A stretch of 64,000 nt of DNA from Ptychodera flava (lineage: Eukaryota > Hemichordata > Enteropneusta > Ptychoderidae): contig NW_027248277.1 in the NCBI RefSeq assembly GCF_041260155.1, positions 18,443,872 through 18,507,871 of the forward strand, given 5' to 3'. Numbering within the stretch: the first letter of the stretch is position 1; every line of letters begins with the position of its first letter. The translations under genes and the position numbers were made by a program. Under the pieces are notes generated by a model, which was not told where the DNA came from, made no database searches, and was given only the letters and a program-made list of their open reading frames with translations. Shown here piece after piece: positions 11,589-24,142 of the stretch.

Positions 11589-11751
11589 AAGATCGCAAAC
11601 GAAGTCGAGACGTAGAGACTTTCTCAAGATCAGCCAGTCTTTCCTTGGCGTAGTTGTTCAGCGCATTACCAATATAGTGGCATGTCGTCTTGATTTTGTC
11701 GGAAGGAAAAAGAAACAACAGAGTTTGCATCTCACGTTCAAGTCTCTTCAC
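11569..11751 (-). other. Possible exon remnant or 3' UTR frame
   Basis: A 60-codon frame beginning MKRLEREMQTLLFLFPSDK and containing NYAKERLADLEKV has protein-like composition with charged, helix-forming stretches. I cannot assign it to a family. It lies 145 bp downstream of the methyltransferase stop on the same strand, so it may just be 3' UTR, or the remnant of another gene's last exon. Confidence 0.25.
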
Positions 11752-11895
11752 ATATGGCCACTTACTAACCTTTTAAGTTGATCAATGTCAAATCTAAATA
11801 CACGTGATGCAACAAAGTAAACCCTAGATGCACAGCAATTATATGACTTGAATCACAAGTGATTTTTAAATGTTCCACGCAGTTTTATGAGTTGT

Positions 11896-14800
11896 TCACT
11901 GTTTTATGGCAGACAAAAATGATAGGCCAGTATAATCTGCCAACGCTGAGTGGCAGCTCCTGTCTTCTGCTGACACGATATGACAACCCGCCTCGACGAT
12001 GGCTGTTTTCACGAACGTTTGGTCGACCTTCAAAGAGTAGAACTGTTTTTCTCCTACGCGGTAGAACGTCTGGTTGAGACCAGTGGTCATGATGAGGGCG
12101 CCCTCAGGTTTGAGAAGGTTGACGATGTTCTTTACGGCTTCTTTGAATGAATCTTTGTCGGGACAGGCACACTGCACACAATATGAGGCCACGATGGCAT
12201 CAAATGGCTCATACACTTTTGGTTCCAGTGGATTTGACTTAAGGACATCACAGTGAATTATCTCTCTGATGGATTTTCGTATCAGGGACTGTCTGTCCTC
12301 CCAAGTATTTCTGCTGGTCAATAAAATCTCCGGTTGTATTATTTGATGCCTCAGGGTGGCGAACACATAGATTTTGGAAGGGTGATTGAAGTATTTTGAA
12401 ATTATACGCAACCTGTTAACACTAACTACGACACCTTTTTAGCCAAACCATCGAGGCTAAATATTCATGCTGTTATAATCACAGTTAAATTACGGTGTAA
12501 ATTATTTTATGAAAATTCCTATATTCATCTTCTGATTTGTGCAACAATCGAGCCAAAGATCAAGGTTTGTGCACCATGACCGAAGTAGTAAAAAACCCTC
12601 AGCGCCATGAATTTCTTTTATAATGTGCCAGATTCAATACCCATCATGCTAAAGGAACACCATGTTGTTTTTAAACACGCCAAACTCGAATTGATACATC
12701 TTTCTACCCATAGTGTTGCTAGCAATTGGTTGTTTCTTTGGAAACCTACCCGTTGCCTTCCTTCTCACACACCGACTTAATGAAATGACTCCAGTCAACT
12801 GCGTCTTGGGTATTTTTGACCCATTTCTCAACGGCTTGTCTGCAGTTTTCAGAATAATCGGAGAAAATGATTTCTGGAAATCTTGTGCAAGTGTGTATAA
12901 CATTGGCGATGTTGGGACCTCCACCAATTTCTAACAGACGAGGTCCTGTGAAGTCGCCTGTGAAATAAACAAACAAGTAAAATCAAGTTAACTGGAACGA
13001 AATGCAATAGCTGAGTATTACATACTTTTCGCATGGGAAACAAAAATCAACAAACAGCAAGAATGCCCTTGAAAAGAGGCAAAAAGAGATATATGCACAT
13101 GCAAATACAGAAAGACACATTGATAAATGGATAGATAGAGATGGGTAGACGGGCAGATAGCCATGTATCTGCCTTTCTACCTACCAACCTTCTAAGCAGC
13201 ATGTGCATACATACTTGCTTGCATTACATTACACCCGTGGCCACTTAACTGTTATGTCTACTTGAAGAGTCAGAAACTCTGCTTGTATAAAGACAAAGCA
13301 GATACTGCCAAGGGTTGTAAATTAGATATAATGATTGACACTCTGTGTTCATGATTGAGACACAAGATACCACTTCAATTCATGAAAGCCCCTACTCGAT
13401 AATTAGTTTATGAGAGCACTGCTATTGGTGTCCCGCGAACATGTGTGTTCTATATAGAAAGTGTGTGGGGGTAACTGAAATCAGCTGTATTGAGTTTAAT
13501 AAACCTAAAGAGACTCTGTGATATGGAGGAAAATAGTACCATAAAATTCATATTTGATCTACAGAGAAAAGTATGTAAGTTACAATCATTCCAACTTTTC
13601 CCCAGACAGAAATTGAACAGGTTGGACCAGTCACACACATCTTAATCCTTACTGTTCTCAATGTTTATCTCGTCAATATATCTACCGCACGCTTTTAGCA
13701 TCTTTTTCCAGATTCTTGAAACTCATCGGTCAAAATTGGCTGTTTTAGCCCTCTTGATCACCCCTATTAAACGGTTGGGTAGTGGAAAGCAACATTGCCG
13801 TGTACTTCAGAATAGTACAGTAAGGTGCGGAATTGTGTTTTATCATTTTTGGAAAGTTTAGCGTGAAGTTTAGGAAGTTAAATTAGAATTGTCTAAATCG
13901 AAATCTGAACTTCAGCTAAATTAGAAAGTTGAGAACACTATTTAGATCGGGCTAAATATCATAATTAAGAGATATGGAGCTGGAAAAAATTTTGGACTCC
14001 TCGGAGCCGAGCTAAACTCCGGCTAAATTAGAAAGTTTGGAACGCTATTTATATCGGGCTAAATATCGTAATTATCGGATATATCACAGGAAAACAAATT
14101 GTCCTCCTCAGAGCCGATCTAAACTCCAGCTAAATCAGAGAGTTTAGAACGATATCTAGATCGGGCTAAATATCGTAATTATCGTATATATCGACGGAAA
14201 GAGTTTTTGATTCCAGGGAGCCGATCTAAGCTCCAGCTAAATTAGAAAGTATAGAACGCTATCTAAATCGGGCTAAATATTGTAAATATCGGATATATCG
14301 CTGGAAAAATTGTGGACATCCCAGAGCCGATCTGAAGACCAACTAAATTAGAAAGGTAAGAACGCTATTTAGATCAGGCTAAATATCATAATTATCAGAT
14401 ATATCGCAGGAAGAAAATTTGGACTCCTCACAGCCGATCTAAACTCCAGCTAAATTAGAAAGTTTAGAACACTATTTAGATCGGGCTAAAAAATCTTAAT
14501 TATTAGTTATTCGCAGGAAAATATTGGACTCCTCAAAGCCGATCTAAACTCTAGCTAAATTAGAAATTTTAGAATGCTATTTAGATCGGGCGAAATATCG
14601 TAATTATCGGATATATCGGATATATGGCTGGCAAAATTTGGACTGCTAAGAGTCGATCCAAACTCCAGCTAAATCTAAAAGTTAAGAATGCTATCTACAT
14701 CTGGCTAAATATCGTAATTATCGGATATATCGCAGGAAAAATTTTGGACATCTCAGAGCCCATCTAAACTCCAGCTAAATTCGAAAGTTTAGAACGTTCT

Positions 14801-17605
14801 CTTAGATCGGTCGTGAGGAGTACAATTTTTTTTCCAGCGATATATCCGATAATTACGATCTTTAGCCCGATCTAAATAGCGTTCTAAATTTCCTAATTTA
14901 GCTGGAATTTAGACCGGCTCTGTTGAGTCATATACTCGTTTCAGCGATATATCCGACAATTACGATATTTAGCTCGATCTAAATAATGTTCTAAACTTTC
15001 TAATTTTGCTGGAATTTAGATCGGCTCTGAGGAGTCCAATTTTTTTCCAGCGATATTGATATTTAATTAAGATAGAAAAATGCATTTCCATTACTTTGTT
15101 CAAAGTCACTGTGGTAAAAATGAGGGTCCTAGATTAATTCTTCCATTTTGACTGACAGATGTTATAACCTTCTGTCCCGCGACCAGGACTCAAAGAAACA
15201 AAGTCTGTTGATAAGAACAATTAACACATTTTAATCTGACGATTGCCAAATTATTAGATCACTTGTCATTCCCACACAACTATGTATGAACACAGTACCT
15301 CAACAAAAGGAGGGACCGTGTATGAACACAGTATCCGAACACACTATGTACGAGCTCCCCGGGATCAAGTTTGTTCTAGTCTGTAAGAGGACTATGGAGT
15401 GTCATAGCCTTTTGTTTTCCATCGAAATTGTAATCTACTAAGTAGATTTCCTTGTAAGACAATCTGACGCCAACCTAGGCATTTAAGAGGATATGGAGAA
15501 GTGCACGAATTCAGTACTTGATGACGTGACAAAGCAGTACATCACTCGGTAAACTTTAACTTGCCGGGTTTCTTATCTCCGTTCTTTGTATTGTAGACGC
15601 CGCCCGTCACTTCCCTGACAAACGCCAAAGAGGTGCGAATTAATCAGCGAATATGTCAGCGAACGTCGTATAGGGGACAATTCACAGAGAGTTAAAATCG
15701 GAAACACACCAACGATCGATATTTCTACCGCAGAACACATCAACTGTATTGAGCAGCGCACAGCTTAATTTGGTTGCCCTCCTTGTATTTTATATAGGTT
15801 TCTGAGTTCTACAAAATGTCGTCTTCGTATCTATCATTCTCTGAATAGCACCTTACCAATATATCACATCTGACAACAAATCGGAACACAGAATTACCGG
15901 TGTTCTGGAGCCGACTTCAAAAATTAGTGGCATTTTCTAATTTTTAAATTTAAGTCAAGATTTTGGTTGCCCTCCTAGTATTTTATATAATTTTCTTGGT
16001 TCTACAATATGTCGTTTTCGAACCAATCGATCTTCAAGTTTGGAAAACTCGTTACCAATATCTCACATCATAGAACAAGTTGCCAAGGAGAATTAGCTTT
16101 GTAATACATCGCTGGAAAAAATATGTTTTGCTCCTCACAGTCGATCTAAACTCCAGCTAAATTAGAAAGTTAAGAACGATATTAAGATCGGGCAAAATAT
16201 CGTAATTATCGGATATATCGCTGGAAAAAGTTTCGGACTCCTCAGAGTTGATCTATACGCCAGCTAATTTGAAATTGAAACGTTTAGAAAACTATTTAGA
16301 TCTGGCTAAATATCGTAATTATGGGATTTATCGCTGGAAAAATTTTTACTCCTCAGAGCAGATCTAGATTCTAGCTAAATTCAAAAGTTTAGAACGCTAT
16401 TTAGATCGGGTTAAATATCGTAATTATCGGATATATCGCAGGAAAAAAATTGGACTCCTCAAAGCTGATCTAAACTCCAGCTAAATTAGAAAGTTTAGAA
16501 CGCTATTTAGATCGGGCTAAATATCGTAATTATCGGATATATCGCTTGAAAAATTTTGAACATGTGAGATCCGATCTAAAGTCAAGCTAAATTAGAAAGT
16601 TTAGAATACTATTTAGATCAGGCTAAATATTGTAATTTAGCTGTGTTTAGCTGTGTTTTAACGTTTTTAGTTTATCTAGCTCCAATTGACAATACACGGG
16701 TTTAGAACAGGAACACGGCGAGAGACACTATTCCGCACCTAACTCGAATAATAAAGACGTTTATGTAGGAAAGGTCAGCTAAGGCTACTCTCGGTGTTTT
16801 CCAGTAACCGTAGAGAAACGTACCTGGTGCGCCATAGCTAGGTACGATGTAGATCTGAGTGCCAGGGCTGAGAGTTACCGGCGTTATACGGCCCCCACCA
16901 GTGGGAGGCCGTATAATGCCGGTAACACACAGCCCTGCCACGCAGAGCTAGGTATAATGCTGTGTGGAGCTGTGTACATGTTCCGTTCACTGCGTTACTC
17001 TCCACTACAACGGAGGGAAACATAGTGGACGAACACAAATCAGTATACATAGACTTAGGTGGCTTAAAATTTTGCCTTGACAAAAGACTACATATGTACA
17101 ATAAAAGAAAGGCCTTGACTATTGTACTCGTCCACTCTGCCTGGCAGAGCCGTGTATAATACGGCCACGGCGTAGTCATAGCCGTGCACTCTTGACTCAT
17201 ATACCGACCCACGGACCGTGACCGACCGTATGGCTAATAGCAAGCCATCGCACATCGGTTGACATCATGCATGACAGAAAATTACTCTAAGTAAATACTA
17301 GAAGTAACTAAGTAAGTAGAAGTATCTGTGTGCTTTTTCTGTCTCTCACTGATGTAGTCTCTCGCACATATGACGGTGGTGGGAATATCAAGCGACTGGT
17401 GTATGTCTATCCATAACGTATAGACCAAATACAAATTAGCTCATGTTAGTGTATACTTACATGTGTTGAGTGTCTGTTTAAACATGTCGGAATGAAGTGC
17501 GTTGAGTCTTTGCATTTCTTCGACATCGGATAATACACAAGATTTGAGGAACGTCGTGCTTTCAAAGTCTGTGTTATATGCATCTCCTCTGTATACCGTT
17601 GCCAT
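11896..17605 (-). CDS. NNMT/PNMT/TEMT-family S-adenosylmethionine methyltransferase, three exons
   Basis: Exon 1 is 17605-17461 (ATG at 17605, donor T|GTAAGT), exon 2 is 12957-12750 and exon 3 is 12310-11896. Phases agree (1, then 2) and give 255 aa against about 264 for human NNMT. Exon 2 has the SAM-binding LLEIGGGP and the FSDYSENCRQAVEKWV segment typical of the family, then VCEKEGNG. Exon 3 has the FDAIVASYCVQCACPDKDSF and NLLKPEGALIM stretch and YRVGEKQFYSL near the substrate pocket. The family methylates small amines such as nicotinamide, catecholamines or thioethers in the cytosol. By eye, the N-terminal aromatic cluster of NNMT (YLEKYY) reads FLKSCV here, and the Asp preceding the FY-x2-GE segment reads Thr, so the substrate is probably not nicotinamide. 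An alternative in-frame ATG lies at 17626. Intron 1 (4.5 kb) is filled with satellite-like repeats. Confidence 0.85.
13865..15060. repeat. Satellite-like array, ~107-bp unit, with an inverted block
   Basis: About nine direct units run from 13865 to 14815. Each has 'ccagctaaattagaaagttt', 'gaacgctatttagatcgggc' and 'aaatatcgtaattatcggat', then 'ggactcctcagagccgatct'. From about 14820 to 15060 the same unit runs in reverse ('tatatccgataattacgat', 'agcccgatctaaatagcg'). The whole array lies in intron 1 of the methyltransferase gene. Identity between units is moderate, so the array is old or assembled from diverged copies. Confidence 0.85.
15060..16100. other. Non-array block inside intron 1
   Basis: No gene seen. 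One ~65-bp phrase, 'ttggttgccctcc...tattttatata..tt.t..gttctacaa.atgtcgt', appears twice, near 15768 and 15963, so this block contains its own short duplication of ~190-bp period. Array units resume on the right. Confidence 0.5.
16100..16670. repeat. Satellite-like array, second block (~107-bp unit)
   Basis: Five further direct units of the array seen at 13.9-15.0 kb, with the same landmarks ('ccagctaaattagaaag', 'tatttagatcgggc', 'taattatcggatatatcgc'). The block ends near 16670 and unrelated sequence follows. It also lies within intron 1 of the methyltransferase gene. Confidence 0.8.
16860..16940. repeat. Hairpin, about 80 bp
   Basis: The left arm 'ccagggctgagagttaccgg' and 'cgttatacggcccccac' pairs with 'gtgggaggccgtataatg' and 'ccggtaacacacagccctg'. 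The loop is only a few bases. It sits in intron 1 between the array and exon 1. No target duplication was identified. Confidence 0.7.
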
Positions 17606-17796
17606 ATCTTTGGGTTGTACCAACACACAAGGTAGCTTGTCTAGTCAATTCGTTGGATCACGGGACGTGCACAGGTCAAAACCAAGGTTCAGTCGAGCCT
17701 AGCCTAGCCTTTTTAGCCTTCACCACGCCTGGCCGGACCCTTTAAGTTATAGTGGCGCGGCACCACTGTAACGTAAAGGGTTCGACTGGGCTAATC

Positions 17797-18570
17797 TTGT
17801 GTAATTTGCTTTCAATTTCCTGATTTAGAAATTGCATTTAGTTATTTCAACGTCAATTTACATAAATATGGATATATGCCCATAATATTTTGAACATTGT
17901 ATATTTTCGGTGTTTATTTCTTGGTTGTACACAATTTGTTATTCAAATGCACAAACGTGGTACAATAGTCATTAAATTGTATTACTTCATTTCCTGTCGT
18001 TTTTACAAACATTGGAGGGACGGTAGGCAAAGCTCAAACACAATCCTACACTTTTGCCAGTTATGCCCTGCTTTGCATTCCCGGACCTGTGCTTGCTTTT
18101 GCATGGTCAGTCAGCTGACGAACAGCAATTTATTCCTTTACATGTTGTTAACATAGGCTAAAACAACAAGATTAAACGACAATTCAAAACATTTGCCAAT
18201 TATCTTCTTGTCACATACACCCAAGACCTAAGCAAGGTAGTGTTGACTGGCCAATTATCTGATCAAATGTGAGCTATTCTTTCCAATACAAAGAGCGACA
18301 CCCCAGTCAAGATTGAAACATAAACCTCAGATATTTTACGTAGTTCAGTATTCACAATAAAGAATTGCATATTGAGTGATATACAATTGCAGTAACATTT
18401 ATTCCAAAATGTTGAACTTTTTGAACATGTCAGCGCAGCTAAATTTGGACTACTTTTTCAAAGATCACCTAAGTATCGGATACATGTTTTTAACTAAAGA
18501 ACATCCTGTTAAACTTGAGTTAATTTTTAAAGATTAGAAACGATAATTAAATCAACTTAATATTGGCTAT
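17797..18570. repeat. Direct repeat flanking the methyltransferase gene, copy 2
   Basis: The partner of 10798-11588, beginning about 190 bp upstream of the methyltransferase start codon. It matches copy 1 through 'cccggacctgtgcttgcttt', 'caaagagcgacaccccagtc' and 'aaagaacatcctgttaaact', with small indels (for example, copy 1 has an extra 'atccccttgg'). A short hairpin lies just before it at about 17737-17781 ('accctttaagttatagtgg' against 'ccactgtaacgtaaagggt'). Confidence 0.8.
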
Positions 18571-18820
18571 ATCCAAGATAGAAAGTACTTAAGAATGGCA
18601 AGCTTATTTCTCCTAATTTTTGAAGTTTAGAAACTATCATTAGAGCAGCTAAAAATAAGGTATATCCATGTTTTTGTTAATGAAGAAAGCCTAGCTATAT
18701 GACATATCTATAGCAAATTATGCAAATTTATGAAGTTTAGAAATGATAATTATAACAACTAAATATCAGATAGATAAATAATATTTTGTTAATTAAATTA
18801 GTTCGACTTTCTAACACACA

Positions 18821-18830
18821 CATATATAAA

Positions 18831-18876
<46 letters not shown>

Positions 18877-18886
18877 TTTATATATA
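18821..18886. repeat. (TA)n microsatellite at the LINE 5' end
   Basis: An almost pure TA run with short interruptions, ending directly before the LINE 5' sequence 'agaggcgaaaacgaggctgc'. TA repeats also follow the LINE poly(A) at 24143, so the element sits within or beside a TA tract. Confidence 0.9.
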
Positions 18887-19116
18887 AGAGGCGAAAACGA
18901 GGCTGCACCAAGGAGCAAGTCTGGTCGTTTCGTTCTGCGATTTATTGGTCTTTCAAGCCGTATACTACTCTTTATATCGACAAAGACTTTGTCTAAGAAC
19001 ACATCAATACACCGACGATCCGGTGAGTAGGGATTTCTGTAAGAAATCATTGTTCGTGACGAAAATTTTCGTGGTGAAGTTTCGGGCAAGTCAGTCAAGT
19101 TCAGGAAGACTCGACA

Positions 19117-20297
19117 TTGACAGAGACAATGGCCTCCAGCCAGAGTTACGCAAGCGCGGTACATGCAAATGTACCCAACAATAGAAGTAGCGACAGAAAC
19201 AGCGATGTGAAACCAGTGTTTTTGAAACACTACGAAGCCATCTCAAGTGACAGTAATGGCCCAATTCTTTCCGGTCCGGAGCTGTATAAAGCGATGGCTG
19301 ATACGATCGATCCATCCGGTATTACTGGTATCCAAAGAATTAGGGGTCTGTGGCGGTTGTACGTGAAAGACAACGCCGATAGAATTATTCTCCTTACAGG
19401 CGGAATTAATGTGCGGGGAAAACGAGCGAACTTGTACGATGAAAACCCCTTTATTTCAGCCAGAAGAGAGGCTTCCGATCGAGTGATAGTAAGAAATCTG
19501 CCGTTATCAGTGGACGACTCTGTCATACATGAGAAATTTACAGAACTCGGACTAAAGTGAAGACAATAACAAAAGCGAAATGGAGAATAGATGATAAATT
19601 AACAAATGTTGACAATGGTGATCGGTATGTGTTCGTGAAAAACTGAAACAACCGATACCATCAGACTGGCAGATCAAGATGGGAGGATTTATTGTTAACG
19701 TTCTATATCGAGATAGATCTAGCTACCAGAACACTGGGAGTTCAAGTAGCACACCTTTCTGCTTCAAATGCCTACAGTCAGGACATGTGAAAATTGAGTG
19801 TCGAAATGAAGTAGTGTGTAAGCGCTGCAAACAAAGTGGCCACATTCAAACAAGGTGTCCGATGTACAGCGCAGAAATTCCACAGCAGGTGATAAGTGGA
19901 ATGGAAAGTGTCGACGAGAATGTTGGTGCTGTTCCCGCTGGTATGGAGTCACGGGCAGTGACGATTCCGTCGTGGGGCATGACAACAGTGCAGGAGATCT
20001 ACAGCCGGCAAAAGACGATCACGCCGTGCCAATGAAGCAACCAAAATCACTGACTTTGTTCCCAGCAAACCGAGGGCTGAACAGAAGGTAACAACAGCAG
20101 GCGCTTCGAACGATGCAAAGAGAAAACATGTCAGCACTTCAACAGAACTATCAACTTCAACTCAGTTATCTGACATTGAACAATCAGACTCTGACGCCGA
20201 AGATTCAGCGTCCTCGAGAAAATCAAAGAACATTCAAAGCAGAGAAAACAAGGCTAGAGAAGCAAAAAAGAGGAAGAGGAGATCGAGAAGGAGATAA
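19117..20297 (+). pseudogene. LINE ORF1 protein (nucleic-acid binding), frameshifted
   Basis: The reading starts MTETMASSQSYASAVHANV. The first part (to about 19557) ends in an RRM-like segment, SDRVIVRNLPLSVDDSV. The frame then shifts, and from about 19679 MGGFIVNVLYRD leads into two zinc knuckles: CFKCLQSGHVKIEC and CKRCKQSGHIQTRC (both CX2CX4HX4C). A further shift near 20030 leads to a Ser/Asp-rich, then Lys/Arg-rich tail (REAKKRKRRSRRR) ending at about 20297. ORF1 proteins of this type coat the LINE RNA. Confidence 0.8.
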
Positions 20298-20336
20298 AGG
20301 TGGAATGTTTCATTTTTGTAAAGTTGATTTTTCCAC

Positions 20337-23300
20337 ATGTCTCTGAATAATTTGCATTTTTTATCCCTCAACTGTAGAGGTCTAAGAGAAGTGGGTAAAA
20401 GAAAACAAATATTCAGATGGATGAGAGAGCAAAAGGCAAATGTGATTTTCTTCAGGAGACATACTGGGATGAGTCTATTACGACACAAATCCAAAGAGAG
20501 TGGAAAGGGCTTTTGTATAATTCTTTTGGCTCTCATCACAGCAAAGGTGTTGCAATAATTATTGATGAAAGGATCGATTGTGAAATATTGAAAATAAAGT
20601 GTGGCGATGATGGAAGGAAAATCCTCATTTCCTTGAAAATTGATGACGAAATTTTGACATTAGTAAATGTGTATGCTCCAAACCAATACAAAGATAGAGA
20701 ATCCTTTTTCACTTCGTTGAAAAGTTGGATTCACAAATATGGGAATACCGATGGTTATATTTTTGTCGGAGGGGATTTCAACACTGTGTTTGACCCCAAG
20801 TTAGATAAACATGGTACAAAGTCTCATTCATGTATTTCAAAGAAATTATTGAGTATTGTTAAATATTTCAAGTTATGTGACATTTGGAGAGAGCTGAATC
20901 CAAGCAAGTTACAGTACACTTGGAGACAAATCTCACTTGGTCTTGCAAGTAGGCTTGATTTCTGGTTGGTGTCAAAACAAGTACTTGCGTGTGTTGACTC
21001 TGCTGATATTCGACCAGCCGTAAGAGCAGACCACAATGCAATATCCTTAAAAATGTGTCTGTCTCATTTTCCTAGAGGACCTGGCTACTGGAAGTTCAAC
21101 ACAAATTTGCTGAAAGATGAAAACTATAAGATTTTAATAAGGGGTGTTGGTGTTATAAATGATACCATTAATGTCTATGGTGAACAGTGTGATAAAAGAA
21201 ATTTACTCGACATGATTAAGATAAAAATTAAAGAAGCTAGTATGAAGTTTTCAAAAAGGAAAGTAAGAACAATGAAAAACAGACAAAATGTCCTACAAAG
21301 TGAAATAGCTAACTTGGAGGATATAATAATTAATCAGGATAATAAGGATTTAATCAAATCATATGAAGAAAAAAGAAAGAATTAGCGGAAATTTACGTAA
21401 GGCAGTTAAGGGGTATCCAGATCAGATCCAGAGTGAAATGGTACGAAGAAGGGGAGAGAAATAGTCGTTATTTTCTAGGGTTGGAAAAGAAGAGATATAG
21501 GGCAAAACAAATAACAAAATTAGAGGTGAATGGAAAGATAGTTACAAAATTAGATAAATTCTAGATGCAGAACGAGAATTCTATCAAGACTTATACAAGT
21601 CGCAGGGAACAGACGAGAACGAACTTTACAATATTTCAATGATATCAATATAAAATCTGGCCTCAAGAAAAGTGATGCTAGATCATGTGAAGGAATCATT
21701 ACAGAAGAAGAGTGTACAAGAGCAGTATGGCAAATGAAAAAACAACAAAACTCCAGGTCTCGATGGAATTCCAATCGAATTCTACAGGTGTTTTGGGATA
21801 ATTTGAAAACAATTGTTGTCGATGCTTGTAATGAGGGGTTTGATATGGGAAAGTTGCCAGCCTCACAATGTACTGGTATAATTACTTTGATACATAAAAA
21901 GATTCAAGACTTGCATTAAAAAATTGGAGGCCAATATCATTGCTTAACCACGACTATAAAATACTGTCGTGTGTGTTAGCAAACAGACTGAAAAGGGTTC
22001 TTCCAGCATTCATTTGTTCTGACCAAGTTGGGTACATCAAAGGAAGATTGGTGGGCAAAATGTTCGAGTGATTGAAGACCTCATTGATTTCTTTGAAAAG
22101 GAAAAGAGGGGAGGAGCGATTTTATTTCTTGATTTCTGTAAAGCTTTCGATACAGTTGATCACAAGTTCATGTTTCATGCATTAGAAAAATTTGGTTTTG
22201 AAAGTTCATTCATTAGATGGATCAAGACAATTTACACCGACTGTAATAGTGCTATTGTAAACAATGGTTGGATCACACCAATTTTTAAGGTTGAAAGAGG
22301 CATTCGACAAGGATGTCCGCTATCGGCTCTATTGTTTTAAATAGTTGCTGAAGTCTTAGCACAAATAATAAGAAACGATAATAGCATAGGAATTAAGGTG
22401 AAAAACAAAACAATTAAAATAACTCAGCTGGCTGACGATACACAAGTCTATATTAGCAAAGAAAAATCGTTAGCAAGGGTGCTCAATCTAATTGACCAGT
22501 ATGGAAAGTATTCTGGTCTCAAATTAAATAGAGACAAATCAGAGGGACTAAAATTAGGGACATGGAAAAATTTAGATAGTCTTGGTTTTATTCCTTGGCC
22601 TATTCGGGGTTTATTTTGGCCATGATGAAAGTGAAGTGTTAAAACTTAATTGGGACAATAAAATTGAAAGAATAGACAGTATGTTGAATAGCTGGAGGAA
22701 ACGATATCTTACCGCATTTGGTAAAATAACGATTCTAAAAAGTCTTGCAATGTCAAAAATTACTTATCTAGCCTCGATGATAGAAACACCAAAATATGTG
22801 GTCACACGTTTGAACAATTTATTTTACGATTTTCTGTGGGATGGAAAAAAAAGGAAAAATTAAAAGAAGTATAGTTATTAACAAATTAGAAAATGGTGGG
22901 CTTCACATGATTGACGTCGAGTCACTAATAAAGGCACTGAATTGCAGATGGGTCAAAAGACTGATTAATGGTGGTGATGACACTTGGAAAGCAGTTGTCA
23001 ATCTTTACTTTGAAAGGTTTGGAGGTGTTAAGCACATTTTTACGCTCAACCTGGACAAACGAGCGCTCAAGTTCTATTACAAAACAGCTGCCAATTTTTA
23101 CAAAGAAGTGTTACATAGTTGTGTACGAAATAACAATGAACGACAAAGATATACAGGTGAAACCAAACATAGTTGGAGAACAAAAAATTTGGGGAAATCG
23201 TTTTGTAACAAGTGATAAACAGGTGTTATTTTTCAGAGAGTGGATTGAAGCTGGTTTTATTTACGTTGCAGACCTTTTTATAGATGGTAATTTTATTCAT

Positions 23301-24075
23301 CAGGACCATGTAATAGAAAAACTTTCAGACAAGAAAAACTGGATTGTACAATACCTTACAATTAAGAAAGCTATTCCACATCAATGGAAACGATGTATGA
23401 ATTTGTTAAATAATAATTTACTTGTCAATAGACAAAGAAGACCAATAATGATAAAGAATTACCAGGGAAAATATTCCGACATATATGATTTCTCATGTAA
23501 AGATTTTCATATTGGGTGTACATAACAAAAATCACTGACGACTCGTATGCAAAGGTAATTTGGGAAAATCAGTTGGGAACAGCTGTGATTGGAGTACGAT
23601 TTGGAATGTAAAGGTGAAAACTATGACAGTTAGAAAATATGCACAATTTAACATTTTTCTCTTGTATAATAAAATACCACACAGGCACAATCTATGGAAA
23701 TGGAAGAAAGTTTACTCACCTATGTGTGAATACTGTAAGCACATTGAGAATTGTCAGCATTTTCTTTTTGAATGTTCTTTCTTTTTGAATGTATCTTTGT
23801 GAAAGACTTTTGGAAATATGTTGTACAGACAATCAATAGAATTTATAGATAAGTTTGAAGTTATTGTGGAAAAACACATAATTTATGGATATTTCCTGAA
23901 ACAAAGGAATCTAGAAGATTTGAATTTTATAATAATGGTTGCAACTTTTTCGGTATATAAGGCGAGAGTGATCAACGAAAATAATATTCAGAGATTATTA
24001 ATTGAAGAATTGATTTGTAATAATTATTCAAAGAAGAGTAAGGTCATTTCAAAGTTTCTTAATGACTGGAAATGA
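20337..24075 (+). pseudogene. LINE ORF2 endonuclease / reverse transcriptase, frameshifted
   Basis: The endonuclease begins FLSLNCRGLREVGKRK. After a shift near 20450 it continues LQETYWDES, NVYAPN, VGGDFNTVF, SRLDFWLVS and RADHNAI, covering the APE-type active-site residues. The linker has RGPGYWKFNTNLL. The RT domain shows PGLDGIPIEFY (split by a shift), NWRPISLLN, LFLDFCKAFDTVDH, RGIRQGCPLSALLF and QLADDTQVYI, where LADD replaces the usual (F/Y)ADD. A C-terminal Cys/His motif, CEYCKHIENCQHFLFEC, lies near 23730. Breaks occur near 20450, 21385, 21560, 21760, 21900, 22060, 22338 (a stop straight after SALLF), 22600, 22860, 23215, 23525 and 23800, so the copy is dead. The length (~3.7 kb) is normal for the group. 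Confidence 0.88.
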
Positions 24076-24142
24076 TATTGTTATACCCCTTTTTGTTATG
24101 AAATAAAGAGTATATTATTTGAAAAAAAAAAAAAAAAAAAAA

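Larger units (their letters stand above)
18887..24142 (+). mobile_element. L1/Tx1-like LINE, nearly full length, frameshifted
   Basis: The order is a ~230-bp 5' leader, an ORF1 with two CCHC knuckles (19117-20297), an ORF2 with apurinic endonuclease, reverse transcriptase and a C-terminal Cys/His motif (20337-24075), then a short 3' UTR with 'aaataaag' near 24101 and a ~21-base poly(A) ending at 24142. TA repeats lie on both sides. Several frameshifts and at least one stop interrupt both ORFs, so it cannot move by itself. The two-ORF layout and the endonuclease/RT sequence favour the L1/Tx1 group. Confidence 0.88.

Noticed and set aside
13865-16670. CRISPR-like or regulatory array
   Set aside because: Units are ~107 bp, diverged along their whole length, with no unique spacers, and lie in an intron of an animal gene.
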